NCBI GenBank assembly: GCA_033398695.1
Contig: CM065805.1
Coordinates: 166,385,787 to 166,449,786, forward strand
Source: Orobanche coerulescens
Taxonomy: Eukaryota; Streptophyta; Magnoliopsida; Lamiales; Orobanchaceae
Length of the DNA: 64,000 nucleotides
Reading direction: 5' to 3'
The position numbers and the translations under genes were made by a program. Each line of letters starts with the position of its first letter. Position 1 is the first letter of the stretch. Under the pieces are notes generated by a model. That model saw only the letters and a list, made by a program, of their open reading frames with translations, did no database searches and had not been told where the DNA came from. Below, in pieces: positions 33,806-46,198 of the stretch.

Positions 33806-36165
33806 TGTAACACCCCGAGATATTCAGGATTATTACAGCGCCGTAAATCCTTGATATGAGGATTTACTAGGCTATGAAATTGAAAACAACATTATTAAAT
33901 ACCAACAACAAATTTTTTTTATTACATTACAAGGCAGGAAAAATGCCAATCGGTCAACCCCCGATAATAACCATCAAATACAACCAAAAACGACAACGTA
34001 CTAGAGTACTTTATTAAAACAAAACACAACAGACAAACTCTCACAGCCACAAACATCACTCAGCACCCTCGTCATCATGCAGCTCTAGTGGTTGTTTCCC
34101 CGCCCTCCTGGATCCTGAACATAAAACAAATGTTCACCCCCGAAGGGGTTAGCACACCGATGTTAGTACAAGTACGATGGTTACACAATAATGATTTATT
34201 CAGTGACCCCTGAACAATAACATCAATAATATCAACAATGATAAGAACAAGTTTGCCCAACGAGAAACAATAACAAGACAATGCACAACACAACGTATCA
34301 ATCTCAACATACTCGTGGTATTCCAACAATCCAGTGTACACACCATAGATTTCCATGATGATCCCCTCGGACCAACACATGGTGTAAGTACCCGTCCAAC
34401 GATCCAGTGCACACAGCTATAGATTCCCATGATAATCCCGTCGGACCAACGCATGGTGGACAAAACAATCACAATACATATGTACGACACATAACAACAT
34501 AACCGATATCAACACGGATAAACATGATTAAAGTACTTGCCTTATAAAGATGGCAAGAAATAAATACTTCAACGATTTCAACAACTCGAAGGCCGCCCCT
34601 TCGATCAATCGTTCGCAAAGCTCGAACCTTACACAAAAGGAAATAATGACAAACTCAACTTACGTAACAAGACTATCACACGAACATGTTAAACGTTCCA
34701 AAAGTGACCGAACTAGTAATCATCATACGGCCGATTCCTGGGTAATTACTTAAAGTATTCTACGTCGAACGAATAACATACTACATGTGAATGAAGGATT
34801 ATAACGGGGATAAGATGTCGATGTCTTACAATTCAAGGATATGCTAGGCATCAAAATCTATACTCCAATCCGTTTATCAATCCTAAGATATGGTTTGATT
34901 AATCTATGATTCATAATAAGGATGGACATAATCAACCGAGTTCTAGGTTAATTTATCACAGGGATTTTCCGTTCTACGACGAACTAGTTCTCATACAAGG
35001 GTTCTACATTCAATACGGTTATCACCGACATAATCATTACATCTAAACCATTACTATGAAGATTATACAACTCCTTACAAGATGTGCATTTAATCTTGAT
35101 GAACACCCTTACCATTCTTCCACTTGAATCTATTAATCATAAGTGATATCATAACAATCATTAGAACATTTCGAATTCATCATCAAGTGTATGGTATAAT
35201 CTCAAAAAACTTCATTCCAAAGTTTAACACAATCAAGGGTCAATTCAAAATCCTCTTAACAATAGAAAACCTAAGTCTAATCATTCCTACCCTCTTAAAC
35301 ATGGTGTTCGATTCATAATGTTCATAACAAACTCCATAATCTCAGTAACATGTTCATAATCGACACTAAGGATATGAATTCCAGTTGGTGAAAGATCAAC
35401 ATACCTTAATATAGAGGAGAACAACGAAACAGTTGATGAAACCCAATACCAGAAGCTTGAACAGCAATCCACAAAGGTCTGAGATCTTCTAAACCAAGCT
35501 GAGAGGCTGATACAAGGGATTTATAGAGCTGGGGAACTCTCAAATTTGCAGAAAATCGGACAAGGGTGGAGGTGAAATGAAAGGAGTTTGATGTCTATAA
35601 ATAGAGTCCATCGATATTACGTACCTTATGCACAAGGCATCACGTACGTTAGCGTCCTAACATACGCTAACAACAAAACCTTTATGTACGCTATCATCTG
35701 TCGAAGTTCACTGTCTCATTTCCAACCTCCATAACGTACATTAACAAAGCTTTACGTACGTAATCATATCATCATAGCATACATTATCTACCTCTCTATA
35801 ATGTACGTTATGCTCGTTGACCTGCTCTATCGAAAGTTGTCCAGATACACGGGGGGATCCGACAATATCCTTATCTGGCCCCGCACCCCGACCTCAATTT
35901 GTCTTGTCTTGACCGCATCTTACGTACGTTACGCTTTCACCATAATATACGTTATCCAGAACTCGTAGCGTACGTTATATACAACTTCTAACGTACGTTA
36001 ATGTCATGCTGAATCATGCATGAATTGACAAACTCCACACAATGTGGTCATGAATATCAGAATAGAAATATGGAAAAATCACATTTTGATTATTAATACG
36101 ATAGAATCGAATACCACAAGGTTCAAATATAGATGAAAATACGCAATAATTATCCGGGTATTACA
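33806..36165 (-). repeat. E1 3' LTR (2360 bp)
   Basis: Direct repeat of the 5' LTR: the shared text includes GTAAATCCTTGATATGAGGA and GACAAACTCTC at one end and CGAATACCACAAGGTTCAAA at the other. The TATA box is at 35595-35604 (CTATTTATAG on the minus strand). An array of ACGTACGTTA-like words lies at 35615-36000, upstream of the TATA box. Confidence 0.9.
35615..36000 (-). promoter_or_regulatory. U3 array of ACGTACGTTA palindromes, E1 3' LTR
   Basis: About 12 copies of (T)AACGTACGTTA or close variants (CATACGCTAAC, CATACGTTAT) in 385 bp, upstream of the E1 TATA box. The same array is present in the 5' LTR at about 51990-52350 with independent substitutions. Confidence 0.7.
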
Positions 36166-36184
36166 TACTCCCTCTCTAAAAAGA
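36166..36184 (-). other. E1 polypurine tract
   Basis: Minus strand reads CTTTTTAGAGAGGGAGTA directly before the 3' LTR start TGTAATACCC, the usual place for plus-strand priming. Confidence 0.7.
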
Positions 36185-36248
36185 AGTTTCATCCCAAAAC
36201 TTAAGATGAAAATAATTCTGGCTATCTAGCCTTCATACTGTCTTCCGT

Positions 36249-36530
36249 CTACCAGGTTGCTTCTTCAACTCCATGTCGAGACCACTGAACTTTAACCAAG
36301 GAGATTGGTTTATTCCTCAATTGCCTGACTCGACTCTCGAGTATCTTGATTGGCTTCTCTTCGAAGGTGTCATCATTAGTTAATTCGATCTCACCAAAAT
36401 CGATGACATGACTGGGATCCGATACATACTTTCGTAACTGAGATACGTGAAACACATTATGAACATGACTCAGTGATGGAGGCAAGGTCCAACCTGTACG
36501 CCAACCCCCCAACTCTTTCAAGAATCTCAA
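36249..36530 (-). pseudogene. E1 integrase C-terminus / chromodomain-like tail
   Basis: 94 codons with HNVFHVSQLRKYVSDPSHV, then a chromodomain-like segment VRQLRNKPISLVKVQW..HGVEEATW. A stop replaces the Glu that normally follows ATW. Chromodomains of this type steer integration towards modified heterochromatin in chromoviruses. Confidence 0.75.
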
Positions 36531-36602
36531 ATGGTCCGATATATCTTCGACTCAACTTTCTTTTCCTCCCAAAACGAAAAATTCCTCGGGTAGGAGAAAC
36601 TT

Positions 36603-37736
36603 TCAGAAGTACGTGACCCTAATTCCAAACTCTAACGGGCGATGACACATGTTTGCATAAGACTTATGCCGACTCTGGGCAATCAACAACCTTTCACGAA
36701 TCAGATCTACCTTCTCTTGAGTCTGTACTATCAACTCTTGTTCCGTCCCAATTATCAGATGAATCATCCCAACAGAGGGGTGATCTGCATCTTCTTCCAT
36801 ACAATGCTTCAAAAAGTGCCATCTTAATGGAAGGATGCCAACTATTGTTGTAGGTGAATTCAATCAATGGCAGATGAATTTCACAATCAGTCGACTAATC
36901 TAAGCACAAGCTATCAACATGTCTTCTACTAATTGGATAGTTCTCTCGGACTATCCATCGGTTTGAAGATGATAAGCTGTGCTAAAGTTCATCTCAGTTC
37001 CCAAGGATCGATGAACTGCTTTCCAAAAATATGACACGAAGCGACCACCTCGATCAGAAATAATGGTCTTCGGCATACCATGCAATCGGACTATCTCCGC
37101 AATGAACACTCGTGCCAATTTCTCTGCTCCCCAAGTATCCTTAATGCCCAAAAAATGAGCCGATTTGGTTAGGTGATCAACTATTACCCAAATCATATTC
37201 ATCCCTGTTCTGTTCTTCGGCATATTTGTGATAAAGTCCATCAATATATCTTCCCATTTCCATTCAGGAATCGAAAGTGGATTTAACATTCCGGCAGGTC
37301 GTTGATGTTCAATATTAACCTTCTGACAAGTTAAACATTTCGAAACATAGTCTGCCACATCGTTCTTCAAGTTGCCCCACCAAAAATTATGCTTCAGATC
37401 TTTATACATCTTACTGGTGCCCGGGTGAATAGAATAGGGCGTACCGTGAGCTTCCTTCATGATTGTCTGCTTCAAAACATCATTATCGGGAACATAAAGT
37501 CGACTTTGGAATCTCAGAACTCTGTCTTCATGAATCACAAATCTTGGGGCCTTTCCCTTGCCTACATCCTCACGTATCCGAAGCAACAGGGGGTCATCCA
37601 ATTGCTTAGATTTGATTTCATCAGTCAACGATGAAGTTAATTCCATCACACACAGTTGTCCTTGGACTCCTTGTAACCGTACTTCAATTCCTTCACGAAT
37701 CAACTCTCGTTGAATGCTGGACTGGGATGTGAGCAT
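36603..37736 (-). pseudogene. E1 integrase
   Basis: The frame 37736-36951 covers the H2C2 zinc domain (HGTPYSIHPGTSKMY...CLTCQKV) and the first part of the DDE core, with IPEWKWEDILMDFITNMP (first Asp) and TIISDRGGRFVS (second Asp). It stops at YHLQTDG, just before the Glu region, and 36863-36603 continues out of frame with [17 protein letters not shown]. The core is therefore broken. Confidence 0.85.
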
Positions 37737-37739
37737 CTC

Positions 37740-38170
37740 CAGTATTCAAATAGAAATGGGTTTGCGGCTCAGTGCATCAGCCACTACGTCACTTTTCCTG
37801 GATGATAAAGAATTTCCAAGTCATAGTCTTTAATCAATTCCAGCTATCTCCTCTGTAGCATGTTCAACTCTTTCTGATGGAAGATGTATTTAAGACTCTT
37901 ATGATCTGTGAAGATCTGACAGTGAGTTCCGTACAAATAGTGTCTCTATATCTTTAAAGCGAAAACAACAGCTGCCAGTTCCAAATCATGAATTGGATAA
38001 TTAACTTCATATGGCTTCAACTGCCGTGAAGCATAGGCGATCACCTTTTCATTCTGCATAAGTACACAACTGAGACCTTGATTTGAAGAGTCATTATATA
38101 CTATGAATCCTCCAGTTCCTTGTGGTAATGATAGAAGCAGTAATCGAGTAAGTGGATAGGTAATTTTGTA
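37740..38170 (-). pseudogene. E1 RNase H region, heavily degenerate
   Basis: Position between RT and INT and fragments such as [10 protein letters not shown] and [17 protein letters not shown] in shifting frames match the place of RNase H. Several stops; no catalytic motif intact. Confidence 0.5.
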
Positions 38171-38905
38171 AAACTATTCCACGAACCAACGATAATACCC
38201 CGCAAGTCCTAAGAAACTCCTGACTTCCTTCACGTTCTTAGGAGAGTTCCATTCAAAAATTGCCTCGACTTTCTGGGGTCTACTCGGGCTCCTTCCGCTG
38301 ATACCACGTGACCAAAGAACATCACTTCTTTTAGCCAAAATTCACATTTAGACAGTTTGGCATACAACTGTTCACTCCTCAAGAGGTTCAAAACGATCCA
38401 CAAATGCATGCTCTTCTGGACTCTTGAAATAGACCAAAATATCATCGATAAACATGACTATGAATTTGTCCAAATATTTTATGAACACTCGATTCATTAA
38501 CTGTATAAACACAGCAGGCGCATTCGTGAGACCAAACGACATCACTACAAACTCATGGTGCCCGTAACAAGTTCTGAATGCTGACTTCGGAACATCGTAT
38601 TCCTTAATCCTCAGCTGATGGTATCCCGATCTCAAATCAATTTTTCGAAAACACTATCGCTCCTTGCAACTGATCGAACAAATCATCGATCCGTGGCAAT
38701 GGGTACTTATTCTTGATCTTTATCCTGTTTAGCTCCCAATAGTCGATGCACAATCGAAGCGATCCATTTTTCTTTCAAACAAAAAGAACTGGTGCACCCC
38801 AGGGCGAAACACTTGGCTGAATATAGCCTCTGTCCATCAATTCTTCCAGTTGCTTTTTCAGTTCATACATCTAGGTAGGTGCCATTCGATACGGCACCTT
38901 AGAAA
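38171..38905 (-). pseudogene. E1 reverse transcriptase
   Basis: Segments in order: [97 protein letters not shown] (catalytic DD), [20 protein letters not shown]. Stops and frameshifts separate at least four of them (for example at 38636 and 38372-38445). Confidence 0.85.
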
Positions 38906-38996
38906 TTGGTGTAGCTCCCAGCTCTAGCTCGATGGCACACTCTACATCTTGTTGTGGAGGTAGTCCAAGCAATTCGTCAGGGAGAACATTTGGAAA

Positions 38997-39780
38997 TCAG
39001 ATCACAACAGGAATAGATGAAAGATCCACTCTTCCTTCTTCTTTCTTCATCGCATAACACGAGTACCCTGTACAGCCCTGCCTTAGTAGTTTGACGGCTT
39101 TCATAGCTTTGATCACTTTCCCTGAGCTTCTTGGTCTCCATCCTTCGAATAGTGATTTGGATCCATCTTCGGCTATCATCGAGATATTCCTCTTCCGGTA
39201 GTTCATAATAGCTCCATATCAGTTAAGCCAATCATCTCCAAAAATTAGGTCATCTCCTTGAATCTCTACTACGATCAGATTTGAAGGCCAGTCTTTGCCT
39301 CCAATTGTTAGAGGAAATTCTCTAGTTTCTAAATTCCCCACAATTCTTTCCCCACTCATAAACCCACAATATAAGGTTCTCATTCATGAAAACAAGAAAT
39401 ACTCAAACGATTAACACAAGACAAAGATATAAACGAGTGTGTAGCCCCTGTATCGAACAAAACACTAACTGGTTGCGAAAGGATCTGAACGGTACCTGAT
39501 GCGACAACTGCATTCTGATCATCTGCCCTTCTCATCTGATAAAGGCATGGAGGAGTGGATCCTGCACTCGATGCTCCCTTTCGGTCGAACTGTCCTCTAC
39601 CTCTTCCTCGACTAAAACTCTGAGGTAGCTGGAAACTCTGCTGCGTCTGCGGGACACTCACCTCTTTTTGGGTCGGCTGTGAAATACGAGCTCCAAATAG
39701 TTTAGTGGCATCCTTGCAGAACATCGCTCGATGCCCTTCCTGTCCGCATTCATAACATGTCACCAGAGAATGAAAACAGT
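38997..39780 (-). pseudogene. E1 second zinc knuckle, aspartic protease and PR-RT linker
   Basis: TCYECGQEGHRAMFC is a CCHC knuckle. [13 protein letters not shown] carries the DTGA protease active site. Further on come DWPSNLIVV and GDDLIFGDDWLN, and then YRKRNISMIAEDGSKSLFEG in the frame 39206-38997. An earlier knuckle, CFNCSHPGHLWRDC, lies at about 39820-39780 just after a stop. Frames change at 39380 and at a stop after DDWLN. Confidence 0.8.
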
Positions 39781-39910
39781 CACGCCATAAGTGTCCTGGG
39801 TGACTACAATTAAAACATTATTTTTCCGCATCAGTAAAGGCTGGTACAGATCTGGGGTTCATTCTGCTTTTGGATGGTTGTGGAGGTTTCTTGGATGAGT
39901 GGAAAGATGA

Positions 39911-40726
39911 CTAAGCCTTGCGGCGCCCACTACTCTTATGTTCTGAAAAACCACCAGTGGCCTTTTGCTTCTTGGATTTAGAAAACTTTTCCATAGTTGC
40001 TACTTTCATTTCGCATGCCAAAACTTTGTCTTGATACTGGCGGAGAGTGGTGCATTCAAAACCTGACATGTACCTCTGTATCTCCGACTTTAATCTCATG
40101 TCGAAATGAATCACCATTTCTACATCAGTTCTGACCAGGTGTCTCACAGGACGAGGGCAGTGCTGGGCTTCCATCATCAGTTTGAACTCTCCCCAATTGG
40201 CATCATGATCGATAGTTCGGACGGCTCCCCACCACTCGTACGCTTCTCCCATTAAGAAATATTGGGCAATGGGGTCTCCGGTCATCCGGGCAGTTAATCC
40301 CTGCAAATACTTTCTCCAACTCTCTCATCCAGTGATCCCATGATGACATCTCGGAAAAACCATCAAATTTCAGCAGGTGTATCTTCGCCACCTTTTGTAG
40401 CCATATGTCTCCTCGATTTCTCAAGTCTGGGACGCCTTGCTGTCTCTCTCCCGGCTGCAATCCTACTGCCACTTGTATTCTGTCTACAACTTGAGCAAAT
40501 TGGGTCATTTGGTTGACCTCCTGACGAAGGATGTCGGGAAAAGCAGGTTCGGCATCAGTTTCTACAGTTTGCTCTCATTCATTATTGACAGACTCTTGTT
40601 GTTCGCCAGTACTGGAGTTAGCCTGATTTGACCGCAAATCAGGAACATGGGGTGAAGCTTCCCTTTCAGTATTTCTACGTCCACGTCCACGACCGCGACC
40701 GTGTCCACATCCTCCTCTCAACACAC
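39911..40726 (-). pseudogene. E1 gag
   Basis: Arg/Gly-rich start (GRGRGRGRRN near 40700), then DRIQVAVGLQPGERQQGV, LLKFDGFSEMSSWDHWMREL and, in another frame, AYEWWGAVRTIDHDANWGEF, MEAQHCPRPVR, MVIHFDMRLKSEIQRYMSGF. A stop near 40575 and a frameshift at about 40203-40306 break it. The HFDMRLKSEIQRY motif recurs in E4 and shows the two are related. Confidence 0.75.
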
Positions 40727-40942
40727 TGTAAGCATACATACTCAATGTACAGGAAACAATATCATTCTAACGTTCAATTATGAAAAGGGGCATAACATCT
40801 GAAGGACAAGATAGAGTTCAGAAAAATTACAACCACCGCTCACATGAAGACGTAGGCAGTACAGTGATGTTATTCGCGGCCGGTTAACTCTGAAAAGACA
40901 CATCTGAACCCTAATTTATCACAACGGCCAAGATATCCATAA

Positions 40943-40959
40943 TCTTAGCTCCGATACCA
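40943..40959 (-). other. E1 primer binding site
   Basis: Minus strand TGGTATCGGAGC, five bases inside the 5' LTR end, is one base from the initiator-Met tRNA primer site TGGTATCAGAGC. Confidence 0.85.
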
Positions 40960-41421
40960 TATTCTGTAATCATTTACAGTGCCGTAAATCCTTGATATGA
41001 GGATTTACTAGGCTATGAAATTTAAAACAACATTATTAAATACCAACAACAATTTTTTTTATTACATTACAAGTCTGGAAAATGGCAATCGGTCAACCCA
41101 CGATATTAACTATCAAATACCACCAAAAACGACAACATACTCGAGTACTTTATTAAAATAAAACACAACAGACAAACTCTCCCGGCCACAAACATCACTC
41201 TGCACCCTCGCCATCATGCAGCTCTAGTGGTTGTTTTCCCGCCCTCCTGGATCCTGAACATAAAACAAATGTTCACTCTCGAAGGGGTTAGCATAACGAT
41301 ACTAGTACAAGTACGATAATTACACAAAAATGATTTATTCAGCGACCCCTGAACAATGACATCAATAATATCAACAATGATAAGAACAAGTTTCCCTAAG
41401 GAGAAACAATAACAAGACAAT

Positions 41422-42774
41422 TGTTAGACGTATTTTTATACGCTTATTTATCATTATTTCATATCCATTTTAAGTCTAAACCTGCATAAATGAGCTTTTA
41501 ATGCACTATCTTTATATGTTTTGTAGGAAATTGGAGTCTGGAAGCTCGAACGGCAAAAAACGGGCCAAAACGACAAATTTTGGCCCGGGGCCGCGGCACA
41601 CCAAGGTCCGGCCGCGGCACACGAAGGTGACTAGCAGGGCGCCGAGCGAACTGTACTAGGGGCCGCGACACGTTGAAGCTGAGCCGCGGACCATGAAGAA
41701 AAATAGGCGCCCAGGCATCCTGCGCTGAACGTTGGGGCCGCGGCACATAATTACTGAGCCGCGGCCCGCGGGGCGGTCTTGCTGTATTTGCCGCGTTTCT
41801 GGGCCATTTTTGGAGCTGTTTTTGACCCAATCCCCGGACGCGTTTCAGAGGCTAATGATAGTTATAAATACGGATTTAAGGTCTGAAAAGAGGGATCATC
41901 GAGGAATCGAGAATCATCGAGGAATTGAGAATCATCGAGGGGGAATCATCGCGGATCATCGAGAAGAAGCAGAAAACACCAAGGATCAGAGAGCGGAAGA
42001 CAGAGAACGGAGGAATCCAAGTTCTTCGTCTGCGTTTGATTTCTATGCTTTCTTTAATTCTTTTTGTATTTTTATTTTCTAGCATGTCAGGCTAGAACCT
42101 TATTCTAGGATTTTGATGAAACCGAGGTTTTGACGAATTAACTTTTGATTATGCTTTATTAAAATATATTTCCATTTCTTATTGAGTTTTCCCCAATTAT
42201 TCTTAATGCTTTCAATTGTGTGGCCTATAATTGAATTGTTTTGATTACGCAACTCGAATCGGGAGAGGAGAGTTGGTAGGAAAAATTGGTGAGAACCGTT
42301 TTATCTTGTGAGATAGGAATATACTCATAGGAATTACGTGGCCTTTCTGGAGATTTTGTACTTTTTGCCTATTGTCGAATTAATTCACATAGGAATAGAG
42401 TGTGTTATTCGCCTTAGAAAATTCTATTGACCTCGGGAGAGGCGGTAGAGTATTTTAGCAATCTTCGCCGTCAATAAATTGGGAATTCATTAAATTCATA
42501 TAATCAAGAGTAATTCGGATAAACTGAGGTGGATTCAAAATCCTAGATCAATTCCTTATTTGATTTTCTTTCTTCGAACAATCGTTTTCATTATTTATTC
42601 TTTTATTAATTTTCTTTAATTATTCTTGCACCTCCAATTTCAACCGTTCAGATAAAATTAGAATACTCATAAATTGGTAGTTAGTAAGTCAGTCCTCGTG
42701 GGAACGATACCTTACTCATCTCTTTATTACTTGTTTACGACAACGTACACTTGCGTTCACTGAATTTTGCAACA
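41422..42774 (+). repeat. E2 5' LTR (1353 bp)
   Basis: TGTTAGACG...TTTTGCAACA. U3 carries the GCCGCGGCAC array at about 41585-41780, a TATA box GTTATAAATA at 41861-41870, then repeated ATCATCGAGGAATCGAGA-like words (41894-41965). Confidence 0.93.
41585..41780 (+). promoter_or_regulatory. U3 array of GCCGCGGCAC motifs, E2 5' LTR
   Basis: About six copies of G(G/A)GCCGCGGCAC or near variants in 195 bp, ending 80 bp before the TATA box. Also present in the 3' LTR at about 49455-49650. The core CCGCGG is a perfect palindrome. Confidence 0.75.
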
Positions 42775-42780
42775 AGTTTT

Positions 42781-42798
42781 TGGCGCCGTTGCCGGGGA
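42781..42798 (+). other. E2 primer binding site
   Basis: TGGCGCCGTTGCCGGGGA, six bases after the LTR end. This is the PBS usually seen in Athila/Tat elements. Confidence 0.85.
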
Positions 42799-42909
42799 CT
42801 GATTATTTTACTAATATCGATTTTAGTATTTCTAGTCTTAATTTGAACATTATTTTATTTTTGTGTAATTTTTTTATTTGTTTTCCTTTCAGGAATTTCT
42901 GGTTAGTGC

Positions 42910-45510
42910 ATGAGAAAATTCGGTAACGAAGGCCTATTACCTTTGGATACTGAACTCGAGCGCACTCTTCGGAAAAACAAGAAGGAAAAGCGTGAGATAC
43001 CGGAAAAAGACACCATGGCCGATAACACGGAAAATCATGGAGTAGACAACCCCATTCAGCAAGCTCAACCGGCATTAGCACTCCGTGATTATGCAATGCC
43101 ACAAATCAATGCAAACTTTTCGGGAATTCGGCGTCCAACCATCCAAGAGAACAACTTTGAGATTAAGCCGGCTATTATTCAGATGGTACAAGCAAGCCAA
43201 TTCTGTGGACTGGCAAATGATGATCCCAACGCACACATCGCTTCATTTCTCGAGATTTGTGACACCTTCAAGAATAATGGTGTCACCGATGATGCTATTC
43301 GTCTGCGGCTTTTCCCTTTCTCTCTAAGGGACAAATCCAAGTTTTGGTTAAATTCATTACCGCCGGGCTCTATCACGACTTGGGCGGAATTAGCCCAAGC
43401 CTTTCTAGCTAAGTTCTTTCCACCATCGAAGACGGCTAGACTAAGGAACGAGATAACTACTTTCGGGCAATTTGATATGGAATCGCTTCACGAAGATTGG
43501 GAGCGATACAAGGAGTTATTACGGAGATGCCCACACCATGGCTTACCAGATTGGCTACAAATTCAAACCTTTTATAACAGATTGAGTGCTTCTACATGCA
43601 CTCTTGTTGATGCATCCGCTGGAGGAGCGTTGATGGGAAAAACGATGGCCGAAGCCCATTCTCTATTAGAGGCGATGGCTGCAAATGCTTATCAGTGGCC
43701 TTCCGAACGAGTAATCCCGAAGCGAGTAATGGAAATCTCCAATAATGATCCAATATCTGCACTATCAGCACAAGTCGCAGCACTGACTCAGCAACTTCAA
43801 GCCTTTTCACATGCTCCTTCCCCTGTTACCACTAAATCATGTAATTGGTGCAACGGATCTCATCCTAGCATGGATTGCCAAGTCGGAAACCCTTTCAAGC
43901 AACCTCCGATGGAACAAGCTCAGTTCGTGGGGAACGGGAATCGGCAAAATAATCCATATTCCAACACATATAATCCGGGGTGGGGAAATCACCCTAACTT
44001 TTCGTGGAAGAACGGACAAAACTTAAACCAACCTCAGTTGGCTCAACACCAACAGCAACCTCCTCCCGCTCCAAAAATCTCTCTAGAGGAGGCAATGGCG
44101 AAATTAGCAGCAAATACGAGTCAGTTCATGACCCGTACGGAAGCAACCCTGCAAAACCATTCCGCTTCTATTCGCAACTTGGAAGTCCAATTGGGCCAAA
44201 TAGCTAATGTGTTAACATCTCGCCCTGAGGGTACCTTGCCAAGTACAACTGAGACGTACCCCAGAGAGAGTATTAATGCCATTGGTTTGAGAAGTGGGAA
44301 GGAAGTGTGTGAGCAGCCCAGGCAGAACAAAAAGAGAGGTGATGATGAGGAGAAGGAAAATTCGGCGACCGAGGAACCACAAGTTTCCAAGAGCTCGAAA
44401 TTGTTTCCAGATAATCCGACAGCCTATGTGCCACCCGTCCCGTTTCCGCAGCGATTGCAAAAGCAAAAATTGGACAAACAATTTTCCAAGTTTCTCGACG
44501 TCTTCAAGAAACTACACATCAACATTCCCTTTGCTGATGCCTTGGAACAAATTCCGAGCTATGTAAAGTTCATGAAAGAAATCTTATCTAACAAAAGGAA
44601 GCTCGAGGAATATGAAACGGTGGCACTAACTGAAGAGTGCAGTGCAATCTTGCAGAGAAAGCCCCCGCCTAAATTGAAGGATCCAGGAAGCTTCACTATA
44701 CCGTGCACTATTGGGAACTTGACTTTTTATAGAGCATTATGTGATCTCGGCGCTAGCGTTAATCTCATGCCTCTTTCTATTTTCAAGAAGCTAGGAATTG
44801 GGGAAGCGAAACCTACTGCGGTCTCTTCACAACTAGCCGATAGATCCATCAAGTACCCGAGAGGGGTAATCGAAGATGTCTTGGTCAAGGTCGATAAATT
44901 CATTTTCCCTGCTGATTTCATTGTGCTTGATATGGAAGAAGACCATGAGATTCCGATTATATTGGGTAGACCGTTCTTAGCTACCGGAAGGACCCTTATT
45001 GATGTTCAGGAGGGTAAATTAATACTTTGGGTTGAAGATGAGCAAGTCACATTCAAAGTGTTTCGATCTCTCCCATGTCCAAGCAAGGTCGAGAAGTGTT
45101 CACAAATTGATATCTTTGAGAAAGACACACACCAGGAGAGTTGTCGGTTGAAATGTTCAGAATCCGCTTTAACTGCTCCAACATCTAAGATAAATGAAGA
45201 ACGAATCGTGTATCATAAGCATTTGAATATGTCGTCTTCAACATCCGTTCATCCACCATCGAAAAATTCTCATGCTATCATAAGTTCGCCCATAGAATTG
45301 AAAACTAAGCCAAATGTCAAACGAGTACCAAGTCAACTGCAACATAGGTGTTTTGGGAGGCTGCTATTGTTAAAGCCGTTTCGCAAAGAACGTTGGATAT
45401 CCAAACCAAAATTCGAACGGTTGAAATTTAATGGTCAACAATTTAAATCACGTAATAACGGTTCGATGGAATGTGCAGAGTCCAAATGGTCTTTGCGAAA
45501 TGCGAATTGA
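42910..45510 (+). CDS. E2 gag-protease polyprotein (866 aa), intact
   Basis: The frame starts MRKFGNEGLLPLD, typical of Athila gag. Residues ~95-225 form the retrotransposon gag domain (FWLNSLPPGSITTWAEL, FFPPSKTARLRNEI, ESLHEDWERYKELLRRCPHH). Around residue 310 is CNWCNGSHPSMDC, the short zinc-knuckle-like motif of this group. A Gln/Pro-rich linker follows. Residues ~605-700 are the aspartic protease with DLGASVNLMPLSIFKKLG, where Leu takes the place of the usual Thr/Ser of DTGA, as is normal for Athila, and a second motif PIILGRPFLATG. Gag would form the particle and package RNA. A TTTCAG splice-acceptor-like site at 42887-42892 precedes the ATG. The ORF closes at 45510 with no RT behind it. 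It is the longest open frame in the window. Confidence 0.9.
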   Translation: MRKFGNEGLLPLDTELERTLRKNKKEKREIPEKDTMADNTENHGVDNPIQQAQPALALRDYAMPQINANFSGIRRPTIQENNFEIKPAIIQMVQASQFCGLANDDPNAHIASFLEICDTFKNNGVTDDAIRLRLFPFSLRDKSKFWLNSLPPGSITTWAELAQAFLAKFFPPSKTARLRNEITTFGQFDMESLHEDWERYKELLRRCPHHGLPDWLQIQTFYNRLSASTCTLVDASAGGALMGKTMAEAHSLLEAMAANAYQWPSERVIPKRVMEISNNDPISALSAQVAALTQQLQAFSHAPSPVTTKSCNWCNGSHPSMDCQVGNPFKQPPMEQAQFVGNGNRQNNPYSNTYNPGWGNHPNFSWKNGQNLNQPQLAQHQQQPPPAPKISLEEAMAKLAANTSQFMTRTEATLQNHSASIRNLEVQLGQIANVLTSRPEGTLPSTTETYPRESINAIGLRSGKEVCEQPRQNKKRGDDEEKENSATEEPQVSKSSKLFPDNPTAYVPPVPFPQRLQKQKLDKQFSKFLDVFKKLHINIPFADALEQIPSYVKFMKEILSNKRKLEEYETVALTEECSAILQRKPPPKLKDPGSFTIPCTIGNLTFYRALCDLGASVNLMPLSIFKKLGIGEAKPTAVSSQLADRSIKYPRGVIEDVLVKVDKFIFPADFIVLDMEEDHEIPIILGRPFLATGRTLIDVQEGKLILWVEDEQVTFKVFRSLPCPSKVEKCSQIDIFEKDTHQESCRLKCSESALTAPTSKINEERIVYHKHLNMSSSTSVHPPSKNSHAIISSPIELKTKPNVKRVPSQLQHRCFGRLLLLKPFRKERWISKPKFERLKFNGQQFKSRNNGSMECAESKWSLRNAN

Positions 45511-46198
45511 TCTTCAAAAAGTCCGGCTGAAGACTATAAACTTAGCACTTCTCGGGAGGTAACCCGAATATTAGTGTAGAATTTTATTTCTTAGTGTTTT
45601 ATTTCATTTTAAGAGTCTTTTTTTCATCATATTTGCTTGGTTATGCTTATCTCTCACGTTTTTGGTGTTTGCCTCTGAAAATTCTGTGCAGAAATCACTC
45701 CAGGGGATAATTCAGCAATGGGCCGCGGCACAAGGATAATGAGCCACGGCACACACAAGTTGACACAAAAAGGCCAAACGAACTGTATTATGTGCCGCGG
45801 TACGGTCTTATTGAGCCGCGACACACCCGGTCCCTGAGCCGCGGCACATATGCACTGAGTCGCGGCACGCCAAATGCCAAAAATACGCCCAGGAAGCTGT
45901 ACTCCGTGCCGCGGCACGAACAAGATGAGCCGCGGGACACTAACATGACAAGCCGCGGCACCCGTACGCTGAGCCGCGGCACAAGGCGAAAGAACAAAGA
46001 AGCCCGGGCAGGCTGTACTCTGGGCCGTGGCTCACTTAAGTTGTGCCGCGGCCCTTGTTCGGAAGTTCGAAAGCCCAGGTATCCTTCATATACTTGATCG
46101 GCCGGCACACGAGGTAAGTTCTTTCCCTTCCTTCGCGCAGCACTCGGACGATCCCCTTCTCAATTCTACTTCTTCTTGCATCCTTCAATCCAAGCAAG
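45511..46198 (+). promoter_or_regulatory. E2 internal GCCGCGGCAC array and leader of the second ORF
   Basis: Opens with the conserved post-pol sequence of Athila elements (45545-45570). From 45716 to 46060 there are about 12 copies of GAGCCGCGGCAC or close variants, often in pairs about 20 bp apart, the same motif as in the LTR U3. A TATA-like TCATATACTT lies near 46085, then a pyrimidine-rich leader ends at CAAGCAAG|GTAATT (46198/46199). No ORF of its own; the frames across the array are GC artefacts. Confidence 0.55.

Noticed and set aside
41498..42085. Arg/Pro-rich frames of 69-116 codons in the E2 LTRs
   Set aside because: Present in both LTRs on both strands and created by GCCGCGGCAC words and the ATCATCGAG repeats, not by a gene.
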